The notes: a model not told the origin generated them from the sequence alone. Counted from the stretch's first letter, positions 26,675-36,500 are shown. The stretch is DNA of 64,000 bases from Desulfobulbus oralis (GCF_002952055.1 NZ_CP021255.1:1366851-1430850), one strand, 5' to 3'. Numbers and translations are program-made.

Positions 26675-27733
26675 TTAAGACTTAACAAGTCTCGATATAA
26701 TTTTTTCAGCTGCCCTGCCATCTCCATAATAAAGAATTTTATGCTCCACATTTTTTCTTCTTAGAGCGCTCCCAATTTTCACTGGATCAGTACCTACCAA
26801 TGTATTCCATCCGGCATCAACCAGTTCAACCCATTCGGTTTCATTCCGAAGTGTCACACATGGCTTGGCATGAAAATAGGCTTCCTTTTGGACACCTCCA
26901 GAATCTGTAGCGATCATTTCCGCATTCATCTCAAGCCAAATCATTTCCAAATATCCGACCGCCTCAGTTATATGCACATTGGAGGGCAAAGAAAGAGCGC
27001 ACCTTTTAATCTGTGAACGTGTCCTCGGGTGGAGAGGCAGAATTACAGGTTTTCCAGCATCGCCAAGACCGGTTAAAATTGCCGCCAACAGCTTCTGATT
27101 ATCCGTATTTTCAGCTCGATGAATGGTGGCAAGAATATATGCCTCCTTGCCAAGTTGCAGTGAATCAAACCACACAGGGCGTCGTGCGTGCTTACGGTAG
27201 AACAGTGCAGCATCAAACATCACATCACCAACCAGTTCCAAGCGCCCATTCGGAATACCTTCGTGTTTGAGATTTACCATGGCTGTTTCGGTTGGGGCAA
27301 ATAATCGCTCCGATGCATGGTCGGTGAGAATTCGATTAATCTCCTCCGGCATGCGCCGGTTAAAACTTCTTAAACCGGCCTCCACGTGTGCCACCGGGAG
27401 ATGTAGCTTCACGGCCGCCAGTGCACCAGCCAATGTTGAGTTTGTATCGCCATAAACAAGTACCCAATCCGGTTTTTCTGCCAGCATCACTTTCTCCAGA
27501 GCCTCAAGTTGACGCCCAGTCATCGCGGCATGCCCCACCCCACCAATACCAAGATTATAGTCGGGCTGTGGAATTTCCAATTCATCAAAGAAAATATTCG
27601 ACATATTGGAGTCGTAGTGCTGCCCCGTATGGACAATTATTTCTTGTATATCATCACGTGTAGCTATCAGGCGAGATACAGTCGAAGCCTTGATAAATTG
27701 TGGTCGAGCACCAATGATAGTTAAGAGTTTCAT
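26675..27733 (-). CDS. UDP-sugar 2-epimerase, WbpI/WecB family
   Basis: A 352-residue non-hydrolysing 2-epimerase. Signatures: TIIGARPQFIKAS, HTGQHYDSNMSNIFF, VYGDTNSTLAGALAAVKLHLPVAHVEAGLRSFNRRMPEEINRILTDHAS, IATDSGGVQKEAYFHAKPCVTLRNETEWVE. Both WecB (UDP-GlcNAc) and WbpI (UDP-GlcNAc3NAcA) belong here. Because wbpA, wbpB, wbpD and wbpE homologues are in the same locus, I favour WbpI, giving UDP-ManNAc3NAcA. The sequence alone does not decide the substrate. Confidence 0.88.
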   Translation of the reverse strand: MKLLTIIGARPQFIKASTVSRLIATRDDIQEIIVHTGQHYDSNMSNIFFDELEIPQPDYNLGIGGVGHAAMTGRQLEALEKVMLAEKPDWVLVYGDTNSTLAGALAAVKLHLPVAHVEAGLRSFNRRMPEEINRILTDHASERLFAPTETAMVNLKHEGIPNGRLELVGDVMFDAALFYRKHARRPVWFDSLQLGKEAYILATIHRAENTDNQKLLAAILTGLGDAGKPVILPLHPRTRSQIKRCALSLPSNVHITEAVGYLEMIWLEMNAEMIATDSGGVQKEAYFHAKPCVTLRNETEWVELVDAGWNTLVGTDPVKIGSALRRKNVEHKILYYGDGRAAEKIISRLVKS

Positions 27734-27752
27734 TGAAAATGTAGGCCTCTAA

Positions 27753-27892
27753 CAATTGTTAAAAACATTGTAGCAATGTGCATTGCAAGTAAAGAACTTC
27801 GTAAGGTAAAGGAGCAACTCAGTAATTCTGTGTTGCATGGAATTTCGAATTGCTGTAGCACAGGATCTGAAATATAGTTTCTCAACGGGTTA
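27753..27892. repeat. MITE-like repeat, copy C (diverged ends)
   Basis: Begins CAATTGTTAAAAAC and ends TTTCTCAACGGGTTA, diverged versions of the family's terminal repeats. The interior aligns with copies A and B: GCAATGTGCATTGCAAGT, GAGCAACTCAGTAATTCTG, GATCTGAAATATAG. CTAA is present on both sides (27749-27752 and 27893-27896), a probable target duplication. It lies between wbpG-like and wbpI-like genes, just upstream of the wbpI start. Confidence 0.8.
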
Positions 27893-27933
27893 CTAAGTGC
27901 AGTATCTTTCTTTCCAACAATCTGCCAAGCGTA

Positions 27934-29040
27934 TTAATTAGCATGACTTATTATTTTTGATAAAATTTTTTTCAATTTCCTATATCTAGATATTAAATAT
28001 TCATCATGCTGATGCGTTTTTGATTGCATAACTATATTAAATTCATGATTACTTAGATCTAATTTTTTTAAAATACTATTTATGGTGTTTTTCATTTCGG
28101 ATTCATCGTAAATAGGCTTGTTTAATTCCTTTAATGCCTCATCGCGTGTTATTTGGCCCGAAACAATCATGCTTGATAAATGTGACTTTCTTTTGTCTAC
28201 ACCAAATTTTTCATAGAACCAATACTGTTGAATAAACTTTGTTAATTCATTTTCTAAATGTTTTCCTCCATAGTACTCAAAACCGCAGTATTTTTCAAGC
28301 TCCTTCATGGCATTAGTTCGATTATAGTCTATGAAATTTAGAGGACTAATCGTTTCTATCCTAAAAATAAATTTATCTATATCTTTTTTTATATCTGATA
28401 TTAAATTAAGGTTGTTTAATTTTCCTTTTCCAAATTTCTTATGTATACAATTTATATTTCTTAGGTCATAGGCACTATGTGTATTTCCTTTTTGCAAAAT
28501 ACATTCAAGAGCGAAATTACTTCCAGACAAGAAGGTTTTTAAACAATTAGATTTTAGATATTTATATACACCAGCAAACAGTACATTATCCTGTGGTATA
28601 GCTAAGTTTGGGACGCCAGCGCGCATAAAAGCCTTTGTTAGCTCTTTAAATTGTATTGCATCTGGTTTAATAGTTTTCAAATTAAAATTTGGAAAATTAG
28701 ATATCTTTTCAATATTCCTCTTGGAAACTTCTGTATCAAATCCGTCATCAATATGTACCGCCAAGATTTTTAATCCCCACTTTACAGAACCAAGATAAGC
28801 CAGGTATGATGAATCTAATCCACCTGATATACCCATGATACAATCATATTCAGTTCTACAACTTTTTAGTCTATTTATAAGTTTCTGTATTTTCTTCTGT
28901 CCTTTTTCATTGGGAAAATAAACTTTGCCCTTGATTTTAATTGCATTACTACAATAGTTACAATAACCTTCTTCATCAAAGGTTATGTATGTATCGGAGA
29001 TATTATCCATAACACATCGTATACATTGTTTATATTTCAT
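27934..29040 (-). CDS. wbpG: N-acetyl sugar amidotransferase, WbpG/PseA type
   Basis: A 368-residue PP-loop enzyme. Cys6 and Cys9 (CIRCV) with Cys27 and Cys30 (YCNYC) form a probable zinc site. The ATP pyrophosphatase loop is SGGLDS at 72-77. WbpG in Pseudomonas aeruginosa O5 converts ManNAc3NAcA to the acetamidino form using ammonia from a HisH2/HisF2 pair; PseA acts on pseudaminic acid. The wbp genes around it point to the first substrate. No HisH or HisF homologue lies in the window. The gene is AT-rich and overlaps the flippase stop by four bases. Confidence 0.85.
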   Translation of the reverse strand: MKYKQCIRCVMDNISDTYITFDEEGYCNYCSNAIKIKGKVYFPNEKGQKKIQKLINRLKSCRTEYDCIMGISGGLDSSYLAYLGSVKWGLKILAVHIDDGFDTEVSKRNIEKISNFPNFNLKTIKPDAIQFKELTKAFMRAGVPNLAIPQDNVLFAGVYKYLKSNCLKTFLSGSNFALECILQKGNTHSAYDLRNINCIHKKFGKGKLNNLNLISDIKKDIDKFIFRIETISPLNFIDYNRTNAMKELEKYCGFEYYGGKHLENELTKFIQQYWFYEKFGVDKRKSHLSSMIVSGQITRDEALKELNKPIYDESEMKNTINSILKKLDLSNHEFNIVMQSKTHQHDEYLISRYRKLKKILSKIISHAN

Positions 29041-30503
29041 TTTTTCTTCACTGAGTAAGTTGATTTGTCACCCAACATCCTGCTGGAAATTTTCTGGTCA
29101 AAGCATAAACGGCCAGCACTAATCAATTCTGTCCACTCCTTGCAAAACAACCAGCCAACCAGAGGAAGAGCTGCTAACCAAAACAGAGCGTAATGAATCA
29201 ACGCCGTTGGACCAAACAACACTGTTGCCACGGCAAAGGCGATGGTAAAGCCTACACATAGGTACAATTTGTTACGCGGAAACTGACGCCATACATGCGC
29301 TGAGGCTTCTGTTCCTGCCACGAAAAAAACCATATACGCCAACGCATTGGCCATAACTGCCCCACTGGCACCATGCTTGGGTACCAGCCAGAGATTCAAC
29401 AGGACGTTAGCGGCGAGAGCGGCCAGCGTGACCCATACTGAAAGTTTGGTGCGGCGACTGATGCGAATCCCCACGCAGGTAATCTCGGACAACGTGTAAA
29501 GCAACGGTGGGGCAATGGCACAGAGCACTAGGTATTTGACGCTGATGTAATGCACAGGCAGTATATAATCGGTCAACCACGAAAAAATACCCGTCACGAC
29601 AAAAATAGCGCATACCACCGATAGCGCTTGGCGGGCAACGGTATCCACGCGTACCATGTCAACGCCTTCCGCGACCCATTTGTAAACCATGGGGGCCCAT
29701 ATGACGGTAAAAATAGATTGAAAAATGGTCGCCGCGCCTGCAAATTTGCTAGCAACCGAGTAAATACCCAATTCACTCAAGGTTGATTGAGAGCGCAACA
29801 CCAAGGTGCTAGTGGCAGTCAAACCCCAGTACGCCAAGCCTGAAATCATCAGGGGCAAGCCAAATTTGAGCAAAGCACGTGTTTGGTCCGGATTTGGCTG
29901 CGTTTCCAGTGCGAGCAACCATTCCTTGCGGGTGTTCCAAGCATACACTACTACCACAGTCAAAGTCGATGCTACAGTTATCCACAGCAGCGTCAAAAAA
30001 TTACGCGTTGCACCTGTCCATAGCACAACTCCCAACAGTATCAATTGTGACGCTTTTGGCATGATTTGACTTATGGAAAATGCCAATCCACGCTCTTGCA
30101 TGCGCAAGATGAGCGACAAAAAACGTGATATGTAGGAAGTTAAAATACAAACCAGAATCAATGGATAAAACCACGGATCCACTTCACAAAATAGCCAGGA
30201 CGACAAGTTATTGCTAAATGGCAAGCTGACTGAGGCGCTTACTAACAGCAAATAAAATCCGGGCCGAAAACATAATTTTAATAATTGACTAGTATTACTG
30301 GTCTCATGAAATTCTCTTACGTAGGCTTGATCCAAGCCCAAGACTAACAATAGTAGGCAAAATGAAATCACCATATGCAGAATGTTGAGTCTTCCTACAT
30401 CTTCAGGGCTAAATACCCAAGAGAATACCGGAACAGTAATTAAACCTAGTACGGCGCTAGCAATTGGGCCAAAGGCGAATCCTATAAAATTTTTAATTCC
30501 CAT
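29037..30503 (-). CDS. Wzx-type polysaccharide flippase
   Basis: A 488-residue membrane protein with 12 to 14 predicted helices, beginning MGIKNFIGFAFGPIASAVLGLITVPVFSWVFSPEDVGRLNILH, the MATE/MOP-superfamily N-terminus of Wzx proteins. It would flip the undecaprenyl-linked repeat unit across the inner membrane. Base composition is closer to the GC-rich backbone than the flanking AT-rich genes. Its stop overlaps the start of the wbpG-like gene, so the two are translationally coupled. Confidence 0.85.
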   Translation of the reverse strand: MGIKNFIGFAFGPIASAVLGLITVPVFSWVFSPEDVGRLNILHMVISFCLLLLVLGLDQAYVREFHETSNTSQLLKLCFRPGFYLLLVSASVSLPFSNNLSSWLFCEVDPWFYPLILVCILTSYISRFLSLILRMQERGLAFSISQIMPKASQLILLGVVLWTGATRNFLTLLWITVASTLTVVVVYAWNTRKEWLLALETQPNPDQTRALLKFGLPLMISGLAYWGLTATSTLVLRSQSTLSELGIYSVASKFAGAATIFQSIFTVIWAPMVYKWVAEGVDMVRVDTVARQALSVVCAIFVVTGIFSWLTDYILPVHYISVKYLVLCAIAPPLLYTLSEITCVGIRISRRTKLSVWVTLAALAANVLLNLWLVPKHGASGAVMANALAYMVFFVAGTEASAHVWRQFPRNKLYLCVGFTIAFAVATVLFGPTALIHYALFWLAALPLVGWLFCKEWTELISAGRLCFDQKISSRMLGDKSTYSVKKK

Positions 30504-30639
30504 TGAAATTTAGAGCACAGTATGAATATAAAAGATACTGATTCAAAATTCTTGGTTATACCTTATCCTTGATGAGGTAATATTACTCAACGAAATTTAT
30601 AGATTCCTAGTGAATTTATATAAGTGGTCACATAGAAGA

Positions 30640-31764
30640 CTAACCAAATATTATATTAGCCCATATTTCTATATTTTCTTTCCAGGTTGAGGATCGGTCT
30701 ATGAATTCTATTACAGATTTTTGCGGAAACAGGTGTTGTTTTTTTCCAGCAGAAATTTCAAGGGCTAGCGCCTCACCTATCCCATCAGTAGTATCGATAA
30801 GCCTTATGGCTGCTTTGTTTTCAATTAATTCTTGGTATGGTAACCAAGATCCAGCAATGATTCTACCGCCAGAATATAATACTTCTTGCATTGATGCGCT
30901 AAACTGGTCACTTGGCTGGATATTGATTAGAACATCAGTGCAACACCGTAATTCGGCAATATCCGCATATCCAAGAAAGTTATCAATTATTGAATAGTTT
31001 AAAATTTTATTTTTTTCTAATTCGCTGAGAATAATTTGTTTAGTCGATGGATCACCATAACCAAGATGAAAAACTAAAAAGCCTTTCTTGCGAATGTTCT
31101 CTGGAAGTAATGCGAATTTTTTGATAATCAGAGTTTGCATTTGGCTCCTGTGAGCATTATATCCGGCAGCAATTATAATTTTTTCTTCTGGGAATCCAAA
31201 TTTTTTGCATGCGTCTTCTCTGGATAGTTTTTTTAGCTGAAATTTATTGATCTCATCCAAAACTGGCAGGCCAAACCTAGCAATTTTAAGCTTAGTTTTA
31301 GGAATAAAAAAATTTTTCTTATGAAAACGTTTCTTAGTTTCTGGATTTGTGAATACTATTTTATTAGATGACAAGTATATTACTTTTTGAAGTAATGCTC
31401 TCCACCCTTTCACTCTGCAAAAATCACTGCCTAAGATATTAAGGACAAGATTTTTTGTTTTCATTTTTATTAATATTATAAAAAACGATAGAAAAAAATG
31501 AACAAAGTGAATGATTATACAGTCATATTTTTCATCGAATTCACCTAATCCTTTTTTTATTGCATAACAAAAAAATATCTTATTTTTCAACCTGTTTCTT
31601 TGGGCCGTATTTAATAAAATATTAACTTGTTTCCTTGAATACCCTATTTCTGCTTTCCCATTGAAGGTAAGCAGGTCCACCAATATATTTTTGTTATACA
31701 TTTGTCTAACGAAATCTTTAAGAAAGATACAATCTCCTTCTCCGATGATCAATATTTTTTTCAT
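30640..31764 (-). CDS. Glycosyltransferase, GT-B fold
   Basis: A 374-residue AT-rich protein. The N-terminus KKILIIGEGDCIFLKDFVRQMYNKNILVDLLTF is a donor/acceptor Rossmann fold. The C-terminal half contains IIAAGYNAHRSQMQ, FLVFHLGYGDP, FLGYADIAELRCCTDVLINIQPSDQFSASMQEVLYSGGRIIAGSWLPYQEL, which follows family-4 glycosyltransferases (S-x-Q-E-V-L replacing the usual E-x7-E start). It probably adds one residue to the repeat unit; donor and linkage are unknown. Confidence 0.7.
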   Translation of the reverse strand: MKKILIIGEGDCIFLKDFVRQMYNKNILVDLLTFNGKAEIGYSRKQVNILLNTAQRNRLKNKIFFCYAIKKGLGEFDEKYDCIIIHFVHFFLSFFIILIKMKTKNLVLNILGSDFCRVKGWRALLQKVIYLSSNKIVFTNPETKKRFHKKNFFIPKTKLKIARFGLPVLDEINKFQLKKLSREDACKKFGFPEEKIIIAAGYNAHRSQMQTLIIKKFALLPENIRKKGFLVFHLGYGDPSTKQIILSELEKNKILNYSIIDNFLGYADIAELRCCTDVLINIQPSDQFSASMQEVLYSGGRIIAGSWLPYQELIENKAAIRLIDTTDGIGEALALEISAGKKQHLFPQKSVIEFIDRSSTWKENIEIWANIIFG

Positions 31765-31855
31765 GACTCTGCAATAAGAATTGAAGTATGTGGTGAGATC
31801 TGGTGAATTTTCATTACAAATATGCCGGGTTTATCGTATACATATAGTATTGTTT

Positions 31856-32950
31856 CTAACATTGACATAATATAGCAACAATTTTATCCACATGGTTGTT
31901 CTGGAGATACGGGCTCATTGGCAGACTGATCACCAACTTTGCTGTATTCTCGGCTACCGGAGTAGGAGTGTGAAGATATAGCGATCGGTAGATTTCCTGG
32001 TTATTCAGAGGAATCGGATAGTGCACAGCAGTGGGAATACCTTCTCTTTTCAGGGCGACCTGAATCTTTTCCCTATCCTTGCTTAATATGGTGTATTGAG
32101 CAAAGACCGAGGTACGATCAGGCTGTTGAAGTATCCGGGAAAAATTGTTTTTATCCAGCATTCGGTTGTAACGGTCTCCGATTTCCTGCCGCTTTTCTAT
32201 TTCCCAATCGAAACGATCAAGTTTGGCGAGCACCACCGCGCATTGCAGGGTATCCATGCGGCCCCCGACTCCAATGCGGGTATGCACATACCGTTTACTT
32301 TGCCCGTGCACACGGATTTCGCGACATGCCTGTGCCAAGCCTTCATCACTTGTAAATATAGCCCCCCCATCGCCATAACAGCCGAGAGGTTTACTGGGAA
32401 AGAAACTGGTACAGCCTATGGTTGAGAGATTGCAGCTTTTGCGCCCTTTGTACACCGCGCCAAAGCTCTGGGCCGCATCTTCGATGACCGGGATGTCCCC
32501 GTGACGTGCGGCCACGGCATTTATTTCATCCATATCCGCCGTTTGACCATACAGGCTGACCGGTATGATGGCCTTGGTTTTTGTAGTGATGGCCTCTTCA
32601 ATCAGGCTGGCATTGATATTACAGGTATCCGCTTCGATGTCGACGAATACAGGAACGGCACCAAGTCGCACAATGGCTTCTGCAGTGGCCACGAACGTGA
32701 ACGGGGTGGTGATAACCTCGTCACCAAGGCCGATGCCAAGGGCCATCAGGCTGATGAGCAGTGCCTCCGTTCCGCTGGCAACGGTGATGCAGTGCCTGGC
32801 ACCCGTATAGGCGGCGAGGCGCTCTTCAAGTTCCTGTACCTCCGGCCCCATGATGTACTGACCATGTTCGAGAACGGCATTTATACGGGCCTGAATCTTG
32901 GGCTGCAGCGCCTGATACTGCGCCCTAAGGTCAATGAAAGGTAGATTCAT
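31856..32950 (-). CDS. wbpE: UDP-3-keto-GlcNAcA aminotransferase, WbpE-like
   Basis: A 364-residue DegT-family PLP enzyme. [34 protein letters not shown] opens it; [43 protein letters not shown] and [43 protein letters not shown] follow, with the PLP lysine Lys187. WbpE transaminates UDP-2-acetamido-3-keto-glucuronate in a cycle with WbpB. The adjacent wbpD- and wbpB-like genes make this assignment firm for the pathway. The start overlaps the wbpD stop as ATGA. Confidence 0.9.
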   Translation of the reverse strand: MNLPFIDLRAQYQALQPKIQARINAVLEHGQYIMGPEVQELEERLAAYTGARHCITVASGTEALLISLMALGIGLGDEVITTPFTFVATAEAIVRLGAVPVFVDIEADTCNINASLIEEAITTKTKAIIPVSLYGQTADMDEINAVAARHGDIPVIEDAAQSFGAVYKGRKSCNLSTIGCTSFFPSKPLGCYGDGGAIFTSDEGLAQACREIRVHGQSKRYVHTRIGVGGRMDTLQCAVVLAKLDRFDWEIEKRQEIGDRYNRMLDKNNFSRILQQPDRTSVFAQYTILSKDREKIQVALKREGIPTAVHYPIPLNNQEIYRSLYLHTPTPVAENTAKLVISLPMSPYLQNNHVDKIVAILCQC

Positions 32951-33534
32951 GGCTCAATTCGCTCCAGTAGTGCTCCGCTTAAACGATACCGTGCGCCAGT
33001 GTGTGGGCAGGTGAATTGGCCATTGCCCTCAAGCGGCAGGGATATCTGTTCACCATATTCGCTCATCCAGCCGATCTGCCGGGCTGGTACGCCCACCATC
33101 AGGGCATAGGGAAGCACATCCTTATTGATGACGGCGCCGGCGGCAATAAAGGCGTACCGGCCTATGGTCACCCCGCAAACGATGGTGCAGTTTGCACCCA
33201 GAGTCGCACCCTGCCGAACTACGGTAGAGCGATACTCGTCTTTGCGGGATATGGCCGAGCGGGGGTTATAAACATTGGTAAAGACCATGGACGGGCCACA
33301 GAACACGTCATCTTCCAGAGTGACATTATCATAAACCGAGACGTTGTTTTGAATCTTGACGTTACTGCCAATGATAACCTTGTTGCCGACAAAGACATTC
33401 TGGCCCAAGGAGCACTGTTCGCCAATCACGGCTCCTGAACAGACATGCGCCCAGTGCCAGATGCGGCTGCCTTTTCCTATGCTCGCTCCTTCGTCAACAA
33501 TGGCACTGGAGTGGACAAAGTATGCATTGTCCAT
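32947..33534 (-). CDS. wbpD: UDP-GlcNAc3NA N-acetyltransferase, WbpD-like
   Basis: A 195-residue left-handed beta-helix acetyltransferase. Hexapeptide repeats run from [75 protein letters not shown], the WbpD/WlbB signature. [48 protein letters not shown] closes the coil. It acetylates the 3-amino group made by WbpE. Standard length; coupled to wbpE. Confidence 0.92.
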   Translation of the reverse strand: MDNAYFVHSSAIVDEGASIGKGSRIWHWAHVCSGAVIGEQCSLGQNVFVGNKVIIGSNVKIQNNVSVYDNVTLEDDVFCGPSMVFTNVYNPRSAISRKDEYRSTVVRQGATLGANCTIVCGVTIGRYAFIAAGAVINKDVLPYALMVGVPARQIGWMSEYGEQISLPLEGNGQFTCPHTGARYRLSGALLERIEP

Positions 33535-33537
33535 CAG

Positions 33538-34626
33538 TCAATACTCCAGGGGCAGCGAGACGGTCCTGTTGTCGCGCGCCGACAGGTAGGTGGCGATCAG
33601 TACTTCCAGGGCTTTCAGACCTTCCCGGCCATCGGTTTCCGGTTCTGCCTCGCCGCGCAGGACATCGATAACGTTTTTGAAGTACAGGGGATGGCCAAAG
33701 CCGTAGACCGAGGTAGTCTGGTAATTGGCTTCCTTAACCTGGGCGTCGTAGTCCCTCGGCTCGGCAAATTCCCAGTGTTGAATGTCATTGACTGCCACCC
33801 CTCCAACCCGAACCGTGCCTTTTTCTCCGAGAATCGTGATCGAGCCCTCGAAGTTCTTCGGATAGGTGAGCATGGTCACGCTCATTGAGCCCATGGCGCC
33901 ATTGCGCCAACGGATATTCATGACTCCAGTATCCTCGACTTCAATATTGCGTTCAAGCGTGCCGGTCATCGCCTGGATATCCGCAATCGGCCCGATGAGC
34001 CATTCGAGCAGATCAACATAGTGGCTCGCCTGGTTCATGAAGGCGCCGCCATCCAGCTCCCAGGTACCCCGCCATCTGGCACTGTCATAGTATTCCTGGG
34101 GCCGGGTCCAGAAGACGTTCAGGGTGACCATGTGAATCCGGCCAAAGCGTTTTTCAGTTATCGCCCTTTTCAGCAGTTGCAGGGTGGAATTCCTGCGGTT
34201 CTGCTTGATGACGAACAGGCGCACCTTGGCGGCATCACAGGCTTTGACCATGGCCAGACCGTCTTTCCATCTGGTGGCCATGGGTTTTTCGGTCATCACA
34301 TGTACGCCATATTTGGCGGCCAGGATAGTCTGTTCCGGATGCAGGCCGCTGGGCGTACAGATGGAGAGCAGATCGATTTTGACCTCTTTGAGCATCTCGG
34401 CAAGGAGTCTGAATCCAGGCACCTGGAGTTCCTGCGACTTTGCCTCGAGTACGGCCTGGTCTGTATCGCAAATGGCGACCAGTTCCAGGTTGTCTGCATG
34501 TTTTTCAATAGAGGCAAAATGATTTTTGGAGATTCTGCCGCAACCGACAACCGCAATCCGAATCTTCCTGCCTGTGATGTTTGTGTGCATGGTTCTGATG
34601 CTTTTTGGATTGTTTGACTTTTTCAA
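33538..34626 (-). CDS. wbpB: UDP-GlcNAcA 3-dehydrogenase, WbpB-like
   Basis: A Gfo/Idh/MocA-family oxidoreductase that makes the 3-keto sugar for WbpE. NAD-binding start KIRIAVVGCGRISKNHFASIEKHADNLELVAICD, the family's EKP motif in VMTEKPMATRWKDG, and a C-terminal domain with WELDGGAFMNQASHYVDLLEWLIGPI. Two starts are possible: ATG 34626 or ATG 34590 (MHTNITGRK); the second is nearer to the family length. The gene lies four bases from wbpD. Confidence 0.9.
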   Translation of the reverse strand: MKKSNNPKSIRTMHTNITGRKIRIAVVGCGRISKNHFASIEKHADNLELVAICDTDQAVLEAKSQELQVPGFRLLAEMLKEVKIDLLSICTPSGLHPEQTILAAKYGVHVMTEKPMATRWKDGLAMVKACDAAKVRLFVIKQNRRNSTLQLLKRAITEKRFGRIHMVTLNVFWTRPQEYYDSARWRGTWELDGGAFMNQASHYVDLLEWLIGPIADIQAMTGTLERNIEVEDTGVMNIRWRNGAMGSMSVTMLTYPKNFEGSITILGEKGTVRVGGVAVNDIQHWEFAEPRDYDAQVKEANYQTTSVYGFGHPLYFKNVIDVLRGEAEPETDGREGLKALEVLIATYLSARDNRTVSLPLEY

Positions 34627-34680
34627 TACTGCACTGGTTCTTTGGCGATGTCAAGCCATCACGACGATGGCACTCCTGCC

Positions 34681-36387
34681 TCATTTGCCATTACGCACCA
34701 TTTTCTTGATCCGCTGGATATGGCCGCGCCCTAGACCCTTGACTTCGCAGCCCAGTTCGAAATAGCGGGCAATGTGCTCGTCGCTGAGCAGGCCGAAGCA
34801 GTCAATAATCGCGGCCCTGGCGCCGATCATCTCTGTGACCTGCTCAGGGTTCAGGGCCCTGTAGGGCTCGTGAGGCACCGCCAGAATGACAGCATCGACT
34901 CCGGCCAGGGCGCCGGGCAGATCCTCGGCCATCCGCAATTCGCTCAGGTGCTCCTGGTTGCGGAAAAATCTCGCCCAGCTCTTGCCGGGCGCCGGATAGG
35001 AATCCTGCTTCTCAAACTCCCACCAGTGTTTGACATAGGGGTCGTGAGCTACCACCTCCGCACCCATCTCGACCAGTTTGCGTACGACCATTTCAGAGCC
35101 GCTGTAGCGGGTATCGCCTACATCCTGGCGGTACGAGGCGCCGAGTACGGCGATTCGCGAGGCAGCCACAATCCGGCCCATGTTGCGCAGCGCGTCACGA
35201 ACCAGTTGGGCCACATGCAGGGCGCGGGTATCGTTGATATCTATGGCCAGCGGCGTCATCTTGAAGATATCGTCGTCAAAACCCATCAGGGTGTTGTAGG
35301 CCCAGACGCCCAAGCCGCCATCCTTGGGCAGGCAGTAGCCGCCAATGCCTGGCCCCGGAAAGATGATATTGTTGTGGGTAGGCCGCATCTTGATCGCCTT
35401 GATGACTTTCAGCAGGTCAACCCCGTTGCGCTCCGCAAAGCGGCTCCATTCGTCCAGAAAGGCAAGGATGGTGGCGCGGTACGAGTTTTCCACGATCTTG
35501 CAGGTTTCGGATTCGATAGGCCGGTCCAGCACGGTGAGGGGGAATTGCTCAACGTTGAGCACCTTACTGAGAAATTGCTGCACTCTGCTGCGGGCCTCAT
35601 CGTTGACCCCGGAACAAACCCGCCAGAATTCCCGGATCGAGGCCACATACTGGCGACCCGGCATAACCCGTTCGTAGGAATGGGCAAGCAGGGGTTCAGG
35701 AACGCCGCTACTGTCTGCCCCATGCTTCTGGCCCAGGCCGCGTCGGCTAAAGGCCTTTTTCAGGATAGGGTAGGCCACGTATTCCGTGGTCCCGGGCGGC
35801 ACCGTGGTTTCGATGAGCACAAGACAATGGGGCTGGATTCGCTCGCCAATAGCCTGCAGACTCTCCTCCAGCGCCTTGATCTCGGCATGGCCGTCGCGGA
35901 CATTGCCCAGCGCGTTTTTGTGGTAGTCGCACTGCACATCCACTACCACCACATCGGCCAGGGCCAGGGCCTCGTAGGAAAAGGTCGCGGCGAGCGTCTT
36001 TTTTTCGTTAACGCAACGGGCGATCAGCGGTGCTACTTCCGGGTCCTCGGCTTCGACCGGGGCCCGGCCACGGTTCAAAAAAGGAATTTTCCAGTAGGAG
36101 CGTGAGCTTGGCCGCTGCATGCCAAGAACAAAGTACAGCGGCTCGCCTGTCTTCCGGTGGACCGCATCGGCCACCACGCCAGCCATTACCGCACCCACGA
36201 AGCCCACCCCCATGACCACGACGATTTCGCGGCCCAGACTGCGCTGTGCGCGGACGAGTTCCTGCAGACGCTGATTTTCCCGCTCAATGTCGGCAGGACC
36301 GGGCAGAGGAAAGGCCTGCCCATCAGGCGAGATCGAGACCTGATCACACGTTTGGGCTGGCTGGATGCGGGAGGAAGATGTGCTCAT
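34681..36387 (-). CDS. UDP-GlcNAc C6 dehydrogenase, WbpA role, long form
   Basis: A 568-residue nucleotide-sugar dehydrogenase, over 100 residues longer than P. aeruginosa WbpA. EIVVVMGVGFVGAVMAGVVADA binds NAD. GIGGYCLPKDGG carries the catalytic cysteine. RIAVLGASYRQDVGDTRYSGSEMVVRKLVEMGAEVVAHDPYV is the C-terminal UDP-binding domain. The extra length lies in an N-terminal extension of about 50 residues and an insertion after the first strand-helix unit (RPSSRSYWKIPFLNRGRAPVEAEDPEVAPLI). Next to wbpB, it probably oxidises UDP-GlcNAc to UDP-GlcNAcA; activity on another UDP-sugar is possible. Confidence 0.82.
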   Translation of the reverse strand: MSTSSSRIQPAQTCDQVSISPDGQAFPLPGPADIERENQRLQELVRAQRSLGREIVVVMGVGFVGAVMAGVVADAVHRKTGEPLYFVLGMQRPSSRSYWKIPFLNRGRAPVEAEDPEVAPLIARCVNEKKTLAATFSYEALALADVVVVDVQCDYHKNALGNVRDGHAEIKALEESLQAIGERIQPHCLVLIETTVPPGTTEYVAYPILKKAFSRRGLGQKHGADSSGVPEPLLAHSYERVMPGRQYVASIREFWRVCSGVNDEARSRVQQFLSKVLNVEQFPLTVLDRPIESETCKIVENSYRATILAFLDEWSRFAERNGVDLLKVIKAIKMRPTHNNIIFPGPGIGGYCLPKDGGLGVWAYNTLMGFDDDIFKMTPLAIDINDTRALHVAQLVRDALRNMGRIVAASRIAVLGASYRQDVGDTRYSGSEMVVRKLVEMGAEVVAHDPYVKHWWEFEKQDSYPAPGKSWARFFRNQEHLSELRMAEDLPGALAGVDAVILAVPHEPYRALNPEQVTEMIGARAAIIDCFGLLSDEHIARYFELGCEVKGLGRGHIQRIKKMVRNGK

Positions 36388-36500
36388 TGCTTGTGATCAA
36401 TCCTGATGGACAATATTTTTGAGTCCAGATTTGCAGTGAAATATCTAGCCGTGTTCAGCTTCATCTGGAATCGGCAATTTTTTTCTGGATCACTCTTCCC

